From: Diospyros lotus
Lineage: Eukaryota > Streptophyta > Magnoliopsida > Ericales > Ebenaceae
NCBI RefSeq assembly: GCF_014633365.1
Contig: NC_068347.1
Span: 29,616,116 to 29,680,115, forward strand
DNA: 64,000 nucleotides
Direction of reading: 5' to 3'
In this document: positions 11,369-55,800 of the stretch, in pieces
Layout of the letters: every line of letters begins with the position of its first letter
Position numbering within the stretch: position 1 is the first letter of the stretch
Notes under the pieces: generated by a model
Databases searched by the model: none
Told to the model about the DNA's origin: nothing
Seen by the model: the letters and a program-made list of their open reading frames with translations, nothing else
Position numbers and translations under genes: made by a program

Positions 11369-11660
11369 TGTTAGAACGAGTAAAAATGAAAACTCGAAAT
11401 TAAAGTGATAAGATTATTAGAAATAAGATAAGTTTTCAAGGTTAAATGGATGAGACAGTCTAAAAAAAAAAAAAAAGATGACTTGAGAAATTTTAAATTT
11501 TAGTTGATTTGTTTTATTTTTTAAGTCTAATTTAAGTTGATTTTTAAGAGATAGTTTAAATGGTTTCTTGTATATATATACATATATATGTTATATATGT
11601 ACCATACTCAAATTCAATAAAATTCAAATAAGCTTTTTCAAATATTCTGCTTATTTCACA
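11369..11660 (+). mobile_element. Ty1/copia element F: probable 3' LTR
   Basis: It starts TGTTAGAACGAG right after the polypurine tract and probably ends TTATTTCACA. It holds a poly-A run (11464-11477) and a TATATATATACATATATATG stretch followed by AATTCAATAAAATTC, resembling the promoter/polyadenylation layout of copia LTRs. The partner 5' LTR is not visible, so the end is inferred from the CA terminus only. Confidence 0.55.
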
Positions 11661-12290
11661 ATTATTAGCCATATAATGATTAATTATGTGTGTTACATGA
11701 AGTAATATTTTGTCAAATAATTTTTTTCACTAGTTTTTTTATTTTTTATGTTAATAATATTATTTTTAAAAAAAAGTTAGCAGTGACCATTCTCTAGGGT
11801 TTTGGAAAAATAGTACATATGCATGTACGTATAAGGAAAATTGCATAAAGAAAGTCGGTATATTTTTGCCAAAATGAAAAATAGATGACAATAAGAGAAA
11901 GAATTGCAAAATTTTAGAGGGTGATGCTGAGAATTCACGAACATTAGGGGAGTAAAGGTAAATAAATAAACATTCGAGTGTTTTGGACATTGCTATGCTT
12001 AAGATTTTGGGGTCTTGAGACGAAATGTAAAAATGGGCCCTCGAATCGATCACGAGGATGAGCTGGCGAGTGTACGAAATTGCGACGAAACTATGAAGTG
12101 AGAAAGAGGTAGTAAGCGAGCCACTGGCCACGAGGATGAGGACAACAGAGCAACGAGAGGAGAGAGAGGTAGTGAGTGACAGTGCAATGAGAGTGAGGGC
12201 GACACAGCGAGAGATGCAGGACAACGAGCGAATCAATGAAAGCAAGAGGAGGAGAAACATAGGGAAACTTAGCAGGGGGAAGGGGGGTGG
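11661..12290. other. Intergenic, CUL1 upstream region
   Basis: This stretch is AT-rich to about 11780, then more balanced. Overlapping open frames on both strands (11766-12260 minus; 12136-12627 plus) show no recognisable domain. The plus one runs into the CUL1 leader and looks like a chance frame. Confidence 0.5.
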
Positions 12291-12295
12291 GCTGC

Positions 12296-12395
12296 TGGGC
12301 CTGGGCAGTGGGCCTCAGAAAGAGGGAGAATTCCAATTTATGGGCTCAAATAGTCAAATTTTATGGGCCCTGGGCAACCGCTTGCCTCATGGGCC
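12296..12395 (+). promoter_or_regulatory. Cluster of Site II (TGGGCC/T) promoter elements
   Basis: TGGGCC occurs at 12296, 12309, 12364 and 12390, and TGGGCT at 12341, with TGGGCA at 12302 and 12371. Multiple Site II boxes are known TCP-factor targets in promoters of plant genes active in growing, dividing cells. They lie 40-150 bp before the likely CUL1 leader, a sensible promoter position. Function is inferred from motif density and position. Confidence 0.55.
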
Positions 12396-12429
12396 TCATG
12401 GGAGCACCGGTCCTGGCTCTGGAAGAGAG

Positions 12430-13408
12430 AGCATCATACAAGGTCGACGAGACGTGAGAAAGAGAGATCGATCTCCTTTTATTCAATGCTCCATTGGAGC
12501 TCATACATCTTCTTCGTTGATTCTGGTGATTTCAGTTAGGGTTTATTCGGAAAATCAGGTTTCCTCCTCTCTACGTGTGTGTATATATATATATATATCT
12601 GTTCATTCTCTACGTTTATCTGTGTAACTCCTATCTATATACAAAAAGATATGTAATACATGTGCTTTCTATTTGTTTAAGTGCTCATTTGTTCGTTTGG
12701 ATCTTTGAACGCTTGATCAGATGTTTGTTTCTGATTATTAATTCATTTTTATTGTTTTTATTAGTTTTATTTGTGTCGGTAATCGATCGAGGGATTTGAT
12801 TTCGGCGCTTATTTTGCATAATTTGATTCTTAAAGTTCGATTTATGGTACTGTGAGTTTAGGTCGAAGGTTTGTGGTCTTCCGGATTTGATTCTACCGCT
12901 TTTTCGGTTTTAGGCTCACATTTCATGGCATTTCCCTTGAAATTGTTGGGGTTTTGCAATGAATTATCAACGGTGCGATTAGAATGGGAGTCCAATGGTT
13001 GATTCTGGTAAATGTATGTGTGATGTGTAGAATTGGGTTTAGAGCTGAAGATAAGAAATGCGGCAAATGGTGAATGGTTGATTTTGGATGGTTATTTAAT
13101 TGGTTTTGGATTTTGTGCTGGTCTTCATTCAGAAATAAGTCTAAATTCTTAATTTATCTTATATAATTTTATTGCTGAAGCTCCATTCACAGTATTCTGA
13201 GCTTGGGTTCAGGTTCTGTAGCTCTCTGGATTTGATTCTTTTACTTGGTAGGGTTTATGCTAGTTTCAATACTATTGCTTTGAAATGGTCAGGGCTTGTA
13301 ATTTATTATATGTGGTATCTCTAGAAAGGCATTGCAATGGGTGACTTTTGGTAATCTATGTTTGCTTATAGATTCTAGGTTTAGAGCTGGTGATCAGGGT
13401 GTGGCAAG
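12430..13408 (+). other. CUL1: CUL1 5' leader with a probable leader intron
   Basis: The region from about 12430 to 12558 looks like the transcribed leader. A donor AATCAG|GTTTCC (12558/12559) and an acceptor TGATCAG|GG (13397/13398) would remove an 839-bp intron and leave 11 nt before the ATG at 13409. The intron is T-rich and carries a GT/TA dinucleotide tract (12574-12596). The exact transcription start is unknown; transcript data would settle it. Confidence 0.55.
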
Positions 13409-46303
<32,895 letters not shown>

Positions 46304-46650
46304 TTTGGCCAGTTGACATGACAGCCCATTTTTAGTATATCGTTTTGGTGCTGGAACTAGCCCCAACAGTAGAGAAAGGTCAGATCATGATGATGGGACG
46401 GGGCTCAGTTAGAGCACAAACAAAACTGCTGTAAATTTTGTCGCTGTTGGATGGCCTGGTCTGCCGATGGCGCAACACCGGGAGCTTGACAAGTCTTGTA
46501 TATTTTTCCCTAAAAGGCAGGCGCGAACAATATGTTAAAAATGCCATGCCTGTTCTATATATGGAAACAATTGTATTTTATCTGTGTGTTCTATTTAGTT
46601 TTTAGTGCACCAGCAAGGGGACCGACCATCTGTCTATTAGTGAAATATCT
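46304..46650 (+). other. CUL1: CUL1 3' untranslated region (approximate)
   Basis: The sequence after the TGA at 46301 is less AT-rich than intergenic DNA for about 200 bp and then T-rich, with TGTATTTTATCTGTGTGTTC near 46571. The poly(A) site cannot be fixed without transcripts. Confidence 0.5.
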
Positions 46651-48830
46651 CTCTATCAATGATGCATGCTTGTTCTCCACGGCTTATTTCAGTTTGCCCT
46701 GACCTGCCCTCCGCTTCCCCCTCCTGTAAACAAAGATTGTAATTTATCCTGTTAAATCTTGCTCTAGCCGGCAGTCTAACTTCTTACCTTTGTTTAGCTT
46801 GTCATATATATCCAAGGAATACTTTGTCTTGAGCAAGTTGTGGGTTTGTGTACCATGTTTTAGCTTTGAATTCTTTGATAGATGGATCAGAAAGAAATGG
46901 ATGTCATATTCCTATCTATCGCTATATATACTGTTGTGTTCTATCCTTCCCTATGTAGCTGATCAATAGTCGTCCTACTTTTTGTTTTCCACAGTGCGGG
47001 CGGGCGGGCGATAATCAGTGATTGGAGGTCAACAACATAATTCATCCCATTTTAGTTATTAGTGTTTGCAGCTTAGTTAGATGTTATGATCTTGCTCCTA
47101 GGCATCTGTTCCCTTTCTTCTATTTTAGCGACTTACAAAAGTTGCTCAAAGATCTTGTGGGGCCCATTTGCTTCAAATACAGCTAAATTTTTTTTTTTTT
47201 TCCAAGTGAAAAATGGATTCTCAAAGGAGCCCTTTCACGAATCGACATGTTTAGAGAAAGATTTTCATTTTGAGTCTTCTCATGAATAGTCTTTTTCCAT
47301 CTTTGTGAGATTAGTTGATTGATTATTATTAGGTTATCTTGAGTTTCAAGGATGGAAGAATTAATAATATTATTATTAAACCTTAAAAGAGATATTATAA
47401 TTCTATGGATTGACACTTGAGTGTAGTGAGAAAATGTTAAAAGTGGATTTTATCCCGTTGAGTCTGTCTTAATATATAGAAAAGGTGATTAGGTCCATTC
47501 TTACAGCATGTAAACATCACTTAAAATCTAAACTAACTCTATTAAAAATAAAATAAAATAAAGTAATCCCTTCAGCTTTTCAGAAAGTCTTTCATAATCA
47601 CTTATGCTAATGGCATGTTAGAGAGGGGAGAGGAGAAGCAAACACTACATGCCATTTTGATGATGATGATTTTTGGGGTTCATATTCCAAAAAAATACTA
47701 GCATTTTCATATTTTCGTAGCCTTGTATATGACGCCCTGCCAGTCTAGAGATATTTCTTTCCAAAAATTAGACCTAGAAAATTACTTTCTAATTCAAATT
47801 TTGAATCTTCTGTGCTTACGCTCCCATAATCCTGGAGCTATGACCTCCTCCCAAGAACCACAGGTAAGTAAATTCGAGTTTGATTTTAGTCAGCAAAGTC
47901 AGTATTGACTCTAACGATGCACAATCTAGAAGGAATTACATCACTTACATAAAAGCTGTACCTCCCACTACTCGAATTTGCGACGTCCTTACCACCCGTT
48001 CCCTCTTCCACCACTAAGCTACCCCGTGGGGGTATCTTCTTCCTTCTTTCTGCCGACATGCCATGGTCCTTGAGCAATTTTCCAACTTTGTTGCCATGTC
48101 AAGCCAACCTTCTCTTAATGTTTAAAAATTACCTCTGTTTGGTGCTCTGCTGCTTCTCAACATGCCCTTTTGTCAATTCAACTTAAAATCATCGAAAGCA
48201 CATTTTAAGTTGCTTTCCTACTGCTATCACACCAGTAATTTAATAGGAGCCGCCACTGAAAAAGTTCAGTCTCTTTGAGGAGTTGTTATTTTCCATGTTT
48301 GTAAATATTTCAGAAAGGAAACTTGTGGTGGTGGTCATAGGTTCAGCCTATATGATGGCATGCATATGCTTCTTTCCATGTTACAGCTTTTAATTGAGAC
48401 CAATTTGCTGAGAAAAACTAGCACATTATAAGAGTCCCCTAGCTTCCACTAATAGGCAGATGTGAAGAGCTTTTACACAAAGGAGTACTACTACGAATGA
48501 GACCAACCCTTGCAAGTACTGAAGAAGATATATTCATGGAGAGTACAGCAAGCACTATGTGAGAAACAAGCTTCAGGGCAAAGGCATAGAATGCCCCAAT
48601 TCATAAAGCCTGTCTCCTTCTTTGTCGGTCACTCTTGCATCTCCCATTAGTTAGAACCCGTTGGGTTCATTAAAATCAGAAGGAAAAAGAAACCAAAAAA
48701 ACAAATCATGGTCCTTTAAGAACAATACACAACTCATCAAGCCTTATCCCCCATAGTGAGGAAACAAAATCTCTTAGCCAAAAAGGCAAAAGGGAAAATA
48801 GAGGAAGAAAAGGAAACAAGAGTTGAGATT
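46651..48830. other. Intergenic, no gene seen
   Basis: AT-rich intergenic DNA with short unconvincing open frames. A GCGGGCGGGCGGGCG tract occurs at 46996-47010 and a T run at 47188-47200. No transposon ends were recognised. Confidence 0.5.
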
Positions 48831-48834
48831 TCTT

Positions 48835-49026
48835 AGAAGAGGGTGAACCGGCACCCATGTATTCTCTTCTTTAAGTATCTCAATGTTGATTGCAAGTGCA
48901 ATATTTGGAAGAGGGTGAACCGGCACCCATGTATTCTCTTCTTTAAGTATCTCAATGTTGATTGCAAGTGCAATATTTGGAAGAGGGTGAACTGGCACCC
49001 ATGTATTCTCTTCTTTAAGTATCTCA
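48835..49026. repeat. 72-bp tandem repeat, about 2.7 copies
   Basis: GGGTGAACCGGCACCC recurs at 48841, 48913 and 48985 (the last with ACTGG), exactly 72 bp apart, with near-identical intervening sequence. The third copy ends at TATCTCAAGG (49026). Because 72 is a multiple of 3, repeated open frames appear on both strands; none looks like a real protein. Confidence 0.95.
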
Positions 49027-49489
49027 AGGCTTACCAAGCAACCTTTTCCTTACTCCTTAGTGCAACACTGTGAGGGCACTTCACTCGTACAACTTGAACA
49101 GCTTACCCTAAACATCTCCTCAAAAAGTGTCTTTGTTCAATCCAAGACTTGTAGCTGTACAACTAAGCAACTTTTAGCTCACACTAATCACTCTAGAATT
49201 TCACTCGACGAGCAAAAAAGGTAAAACGTGTAAAAAAAGAGAGCCCAGAGCACGAAACAGTTTCCATCTTGGGATGGGGAGGGTAGGTTCGTAAATAGCG
49301 AAAGTACTCAGCTTCTATGAGCCATAGTTCAGGAGCTTGCATTGAGAATGTTGTATGCATATACATACCTGAAAGAATCCCCCTCTCCTCACAGGAAACT
49401 TGCAGCTTTGAGATTTCAATTTGGAACTCTTCTTTGTTGTTAGTCTTTAGAAGCGTGGGTGAATCAATAACAGGTATGTTGCTAGATGA
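49027..49489. other. Intergenic, no gene seen
   Basis: No feature is recognised apart from a CT dinucleotide run starting at 49496 just beyond it. Confidence 0.45.
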
Positions 49490-49976
49490 AGGCACTTCTC
49501 TCTCTCTCTCTCTCTCTCTCTCATGAGGCTTCGAAACTTTATCTAAAATTGAGTTCTCAAAAATCAGCAACAATGTCGTCAAGGAGCTAATATATCTTGG
49601 CCTGTGACTGCTATTAAACCTTTTGACACCAAGATTGATTTGGTACGTTCAAATTGTACAGCTTGGCTTGGAACAATCCTCTTCTGGAAGCTAAAGCGAA
49701 TAAGTAATGGGCTTCTTGCAATATATAATGGAGGATTCACATATCCCATTTTATTGACAAGAAAATCCATGATTCACCATCATGCACCATGGGGCATGGG
49801 CTCTTCCTAAAAGCCACAACACAAGAATCTCAACATCAGTAGATTTTGGTCATTGCCCCCGAGATGCACCAATTGCCGATAGAAGAGTTTCATCATCGTA
49901 GCAGGATTAAACCCAGTCTTGTTTACCTCCTTCACAACCTGTCTAAACTCGTCTGGAAATGAAATCTCTAGTCTTG
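49490..49976 (-). pseudogene. mTERF pseudogene fragment
   Basis: Minus-strand translation matches the C-terminal third of the mTERF gene at 51404-52564. One block is RQVVKEVNKTGFNP-like (about 49950-49890; intact gene QVVEEVKKMGFNP). Another (49770-49579) carries MDFLVNKMGYVNPP, IARSPLLIRFSFQKRIVPS and SILVSKGLIAVTGQD, parallel to FFVNKVGYEPS and EVLVSKGLVTDQD. About 30 codons between the blocks are missing, frames shift, and a CT/GA run (49496-49522) sits near the C-terminal end. It is a decayed local duplicate with no N-terminus. Confidence 0.8.
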
Positions 49977-51403
49977 AGATAATAATAATGTATTGAAGAT
50001 ATTATGATTATTTTTAATTTCTAACAAAAAATTTTTATTATAACTTTATATACTTTCTATATATATGTATACAAGTCTTTGTATGAATATTTTTATACAA
50101 GAAAAAGTTTTGACAACCAAAAAATTAGCACATTTTTTTATTTAAGTTATTATTTCTTTTTTGCATACATTGGGTAAGTTCTTATATCATTCGGAACTTT
50201 AGTAAAGGAGTAACTAAATTCACGATACTGAAACTTTGAGATTTTAAATTCACAAATACTATCACCTACCATTAAACTACAAACTACAAATCCAGTAATT
50301 AATATCAATAATGTATTTATATGCTTGCTTACATGGCCAAGGAAACTAATGATTTAAATGTTACACATTTCACTGGTGTATTAAGAAAAAATAATTAGCC
50401 ACGTGGCTTCTCCATAATGGCCTTATCAAAGCATGTACTTCCTTAACACAGCAAAAACACAATAGTTCTTCGTGTGGTTCAAAGAGGGTGAGCCCTGGAA
50501 GGAATGGAAATATTGCCTCTTTGCGAATTGAAAGTTAGGAGTTTGAATTATGTAAATAATGGCTTTGCAGACCTAAGGGTACAAAAATAACTTGATATTT
50601 CAATCCACCAACAATATAATTCCTTTTCCCTAGCGCTTTCTTCTCTGTGACAAATAACATCTACTCAGCATATATCTCACCATATTCAGCATCTATTCCT
50701 GTGTTGACTTACTGATTGACCAACCAATGAAAAATAGTATACGCATCAAAGGGTTGTTTGGCAAACTCACATTTTCCTTCTATATATATAAACAACTCCT
50801 TGTGTATTTTTAATTCAGTATCCCACCATATTCAACATCTATTCAGGAACACGCACAGTATCCTAGAATTCTGGTCTCAAAACTATCAAAAACGACACAG
50901 TAATGATGGTGATTAAAATTATTGACTACAACATTCATGGAAAAATAAACTTGCATATTTGTAATAATTCAACTAGATATGATTTAGTGGGTAGAGAATG
51001 GCCAAGGAGAGTTTTTGTGGGCATCGGAGAAGAACATTAAAGCAGAGCACAACATATGTATGGGGAAAGGGAAATGCAAATGCAACTGATTGGCTAATAG
51101 ACACTTTCCTAGCTGACCAGACACTGTCTTAACCTATAGGTTCATACATAGAAGGTCCACATATTTAACAAAATAACATATTTTATTGGACCTCCAAGTA
51201 TAAATATCTGAAGTTAACAAGCATCAAGCTACAAAAACTACAAAATGAAAGACTAAAGGCACCAAGTTGTGTAACTTCAAGTTCCATTTGCCCTGACTAG
51301 CTTTCAAGAAGATCAATTTGGGTGTTTTCCGGGTCATATTGACAGTAACTGCGTTAGAGGAAAGCTCTGGAGAATTGAAGAGAGAGAGAGATAGGTTGAT
51401 TCC
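49977..51403. other. Intergenic, 3' of mTERF gene
   Basis: AT-rich with no coding region recognised. The part nearest 51404 should contain the mTERF 3' UTR. Two similar short blocks (CACCATATTCAGCATCTATTC at 50688 and CACCATATTCAACATCTATTC at 50824) hint at a small duplication. Confidence 0.45.
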
Positions 51404-52564
51404 TTACTTTGCAAGACAGTGCTTTTTTTTATACAACTTCAATAGCTCCGGAGCTTGTCTCTCATGAGGCTTCAAAAATCTATCTAGAAATGACTTTTCG
51501 GATATCTGCAGTGCTGTCGTCAAGCGAAAATCTTGGTCTGTGACTAAACCTTTCGACACCAGAACTTCATAAACAGCATACCTTGGAAAAATTCTCCTCT
51601 CTAAGCTGAAGCTAGTAAGGATTGGGATTTTTGCAATAACTGAGGGTTCGTATCCTACTTTATTCACAAAAAAATTCATCACCCGCATAATTTTATACTC
51701 TGATGCCACCAAACAATATGGATGCTTCCTAAAAGCCAAAAGAATCTCATTATCAGACCAACCCCAAGTCTTATAAACCTGAATCTTCTTATTCCATGTT
51801 GATTTACTCATTGTTCTCAACGCAACAATTGCTAACATGAAGTTAACTCTTGCAGGATTAAAACCCATTTTCTTTACCTCCTCCACAACCTGTTGAAATC
51901 TATTGGTGCCTGAAATGAATGCTCTAGGTTGGTACTGCAAAACAGTCACAATATTCTTAGCAGGCACACCAGCATGTTGTAGAATTTCAATGTTAGGTTG
52001 CAAACAAGTTTCAAGATCACACAAAACAATATCACCCCAACGTTTAATAGCAGCAATAGCCTTCTCTTCGGATTCCAAAAAACTGGAAAGGAAACTGAAA
52101 GATGGCAATATTTGGTTCTCCAAACTTCTTGTCAACATAGCGGGCGTTCTGGACAATATTTCAGCAATATCTGTTGTGGGAATGCCCTTAGACTTGAGAA
52201 ATTCAACTTTGGGCAAAAGGGTCTTGTCGAGATTGCTTGAGAGGACGACAGGACGCCTCGTGATGCATCTTGTGATCTGAGTTTTGGTGAATCCATGGTT
52301 CTTCAAGAATGCCAGAACAGAGTCTGGCTTAACAGGGGCTTGAAATTTGACATACTTGGAAGCCGAGATAGCCTTTTCTGGATCAAACCCACATGTGTTT
52401 ACGAGGTAATTCGCACTGAATGAGACTTGATTTTGAGAAGCTTCTTCAACTTGGATGGATGAAGAAGAAAACCGGCGGTGGGTTATTGGCGAAGAAGAAG
52501 CCACTCTTACTTCAACCCTTACTACTACTACTACTACTTGGCCTAGAATTTTGCAGATAGACAT
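51404..52564 (-). CDS. mTERF family protein, single exon (386 aa)
   Basis: mTERF proteins are organelle-targeted helical repeat proteins that bind nucleic acid and act in mitochondrial or plastid transcription, splicing or transcript maturation. The first ~35 residues are rich in Ser, Arg and Val with few acidic residues (SSSPITHRRFSSSS), consistent with a transit peptide. mTERF repeats follow from about residue 50 to 365: NTCGFDPEKAI, FLKNHGFTKTQI, FLKSKGIPTTDIAEIL, LQHAGVPAKNIVTVL, VVEEVKKMGFNPARV, WGWSDNEILLAFRKHP, FFVNKVGYEPSVIAKIP, EVLVSKGLV. Length and intronless structure fit the large, locally duplicated plant mTERF group; a truncated copy lies 1.4 kb downstream. The start at 52564 is the only ATG giving the transit peptide. 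Which organelle is unclear. Confidence 0.93.
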   Translation of the reverse strand: MSICKILGQVVVVVVRVEVRVASSSPITHRRFSSSSIQVEEASQNQVSFSANYLVNTCGFDPEKAISASKYVKFQAPVKPDSVLAFLKNHGFTKTQITRCITRRPVVLSSNLDKTLLPKVEFLKSKGIPTTDIAEILSRTPAMLTRSLENQILPSFSFLSSFLESEEKAIAAIKRWGDIVLCDLETCLQPNIEILQHAGVPAKNIVTVLQYQPRAFISGTNRFQQVVEEVKKMGFNPARVNFMLAIVALRTMSKSTWNKKIQVYKTWGWSDNEILLAFRKHPYCLVASEYKIMRVMNFFVNKVGYEPSVIAKIPILTSFSLERRIFPRYAVYEVLVSKGLVTDQDFRLTTALQISEKSFLDRFLKPHERQAPELLKLYKKKHCLAK

Positions 52565-52823
52565 TGACGAAGAAGAAATTCCAGCAGAGGGGGAAACAGA
52601 AACAGTAACTCACCGGTTTTGCAGAGAGGCTCTTCACGATCTTGACAGAAACACCTCCCCCGAAGACGACGGCTAGAAATTTTAGTTTTCTACAGAAGAA
52701 CGAACCCTAGCCCGAAGAGGGAAATTTGCAAAAATAGGACTTTTGGTACTAATTTTTTTAAAAATAGGACACTTTACAAATTTTTACAAAATTAGGGCTT
52801 TTGAAACGTGTTTCGAATAAAAA

Positions 52824-55800
52824 CTAGTGCATCACCCGTGCGATGCACGGATATCACAAGAAAAAAAAATAATCATTAAAGTAGAAGTTACATAATTTAG
52901 TAGTTATAACAAATTAACATCATAATAAAAAAATAAAAAATAAACAAAATAATCATATTGCAATCATGAGAAATAAACAAACATACAACAAAATTAGTTA
53001 TTTAATTATTCCGGAATATGTATGCCCCTTTTTGTCTGACATTTTTTTTTTTTTTTTAACTTTTTTTATACTTTTATCATGGTCTTTCTACTAACATATA
53101 TATATATGTCTTTAACAAAAAATTGTATCCAACGTCTATAGTATTTGTGACTTATTAGAGTGAGATTAACGTCTACCATTTCTAATACACTATTTTTATT
53201 TTGATACACAAAACACTAAAAATGTGGCATGTCTTATTCTAAACTCTCAGTAACAAGGTAATTACTTCGTATAAATGGTGATTTCTTGATTCATTTTATT
53301 AATTATTTGATTGAAGATATTTCTCGTTCGTTATGATTTCAATATTGTGTATGTTATTAAAATATAGCTCAATTATGATAAATTCTTGTGTAATATGCTG
53401 AAAAGAATAATTTGTTCAGTGAAAAAAAAAAGAATGCGGGTAATAATGTACTTAGGAACGTTAAATAGAAAAAGAAATAAGCAAATACATAAGTGTGAAT
53501 CAGTAAAAAAGAAAAAGAAAAAACTAAATAATAAAAGAAAACAAAAAACATATAGATCAAACAAATTACCTAGATATAAATCCAGCAACAACCAAAATAT
53601 TTAAAAATAAAAAATCTGCAAACCAAGTTTACCTTGCATAAGAAATTATAACAAAAGCCAACAAATAAAATTCAGTAGTAATTAACAAAACAACCTCAAA
53701 AGTTTTATAGGAATAGGTCATAATAATAAAAAAAAAAAAAACATTGTAATCCGAAACCAATTAGATAAACTTTTTTCAGTTATCTTCCTTCTTGATCATC
53801 AATCGAATCTTCTTAGTTGTATTAGTCAACAAATTGCCAAAGAGAGCCTTTTTGGCAAAACACTCTTCATAGTTTTCCAATGTATCTATAACTCACGACC
53901 CGACTTCAGCGACGTAGTAACCTCATCATTAGATGAAGAAATCTAGAATATAATGTCATTAATTAGTACTTACATCATACATATTAGGAACCCCCAAACT
54001 TATTTTACAAATATAGATATTAAATTCTAAAAATTGATGAAACACATTTTTCTCCTCAATTTCGGTCTTTTCAATTTTTTAATAAAGTTCAGACTTTTAC
54101 TGTTGAGAAATATGAGCATAACACGTTAGAACATGTTTTAGCACATAGTCATTCTTAACACATTGCAAACCTTAAACACTATACTAACTTGACTTGTTTT
54201 TAACACATTGCAAACCTTAAAACCTTAAAATTATAACATTTAAAATTATAAAAAAATAAATTTAAACTAATAAAACTATATATAAAATAAAGATAATTTA
54301 AATAATTAATTAATTATATGAATGATAATAATCAAAATTTCAAAATTGATTATCCATACATGAATTCATATATTTCTCCTAACAATCAATTATCACATTC
54401 AAAACATGTCAAATTTTTAAAAAATCAACCAAAAAAAATTAAAAAATAAAATTATAACATTTAAGTTATATATAAAATTATAACATTTAAAATTATAAAA
54501 AAATAAATTTAAATTAATTAAATTATATATATATAAAATAAAGATAATTTAAATAATCAATTAATTATAATAATCAAATTTTCAAAATTGATTATCTATA
54601 CATGATTTCACATCTTCTTCCTGATAATTAATTACAACATTCAAGATAAGTCAAAATTTTTAGAAAGTAACAAAAAAAAAAAAAACTATTAACTGAAAAA
54701 CTTAGGCTGCGTTTTCTTTGTTGTTTTCAAGTCATTTTTTATTTTCGATTTCTAAAATGATGAAAACGCATTTTTTTATTATTTTTAAAAATATATTTTT
54801 GAAAATAAGAAAAAAATTATAAAGAAAACTCAAAACAACAAAAAGTTATTTTGAATTCATCCAAAATAAACTCTAAACTCAAAACATATTTATTTATTCA
54901 TATTTTATTATTGTAATGAGAAAAAATATTACAAAATTCATTAACTTTAAAATGTATATATATTTTTAATAATATATTAATATTAAATATTTCAAATTTA
55001 TTGAATAAAATATTTTTAAAATTTTAAAAGGAACACGTTTTCTAATTTTTTATTTTGAGAAATACTTTTTTTAAAATGATAAAGAGAACGTGTTTTTAAT
55101 TTTCTAAAAATAGATTATCAAAACAGAAAACTAAAAATTAATTCAAAATTCAAAACTAAAAATTGAAAAATAAAGAGAACACAGTCTTAATGTTAAAACA
55201 ACTTGTAAAAAATTAAATTGTTACACAAAATCTGTTCACTTTGACATAACTTTACATATTCATTATACATACATGAGTCAACTTTTTAAGAAAATAACAA
55301 AAAAAAAAAGTTAAAAAATAAAATTATAATATTTAAGCTATATATAAAATTATAACATTTAAAATTATAAAAAATATATTTAAATTAATTAAACTATATA
55401 TATAAATAAAGATAATTTAAATAATCAATTAATTATATAAATGATAATGATCAAAATTTTAAAATTATTTATTCATATGTGACTTCACATATTCCTCTTC
55501 ACATATTCCTCCTGCCAATAATAAAAATATAAAACATAATAAAATTAAATTTATTTTTTTAAAAAAAATATTTTGTACTCGATGGTATTACTTGATATTT
55601 CAAAATTTTTTCCGATTTAAAAAAATCTCATTTTTCTGTAATTTATTTTAATTAAAATTTTATATTAATTTTTAAGAATTAATAATATGGATTAGATATT
55701 ATTGTCTCTTCATATACCATGTTTTCACATTCTCCAAGCACTTTTCAACTAAAAATAATTATGTACAGGTTCCAAGAATTATACGTTTTTCATAAATCTA

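Noticed and set aside
12136..12627. 163-codon plus-strand open frame as a gene upstream of CUL1
   Set aside because: No recognisable domain, low-complexity charged composition, and it runs into the CUL1 promoter and leader; an equally long frame exists on the other strand.
48835..49026. CRISPR-like repeat array
   Set aside because: The 72-bp units are directly adjacent with no unique spacers, in a plant nuclear genome.
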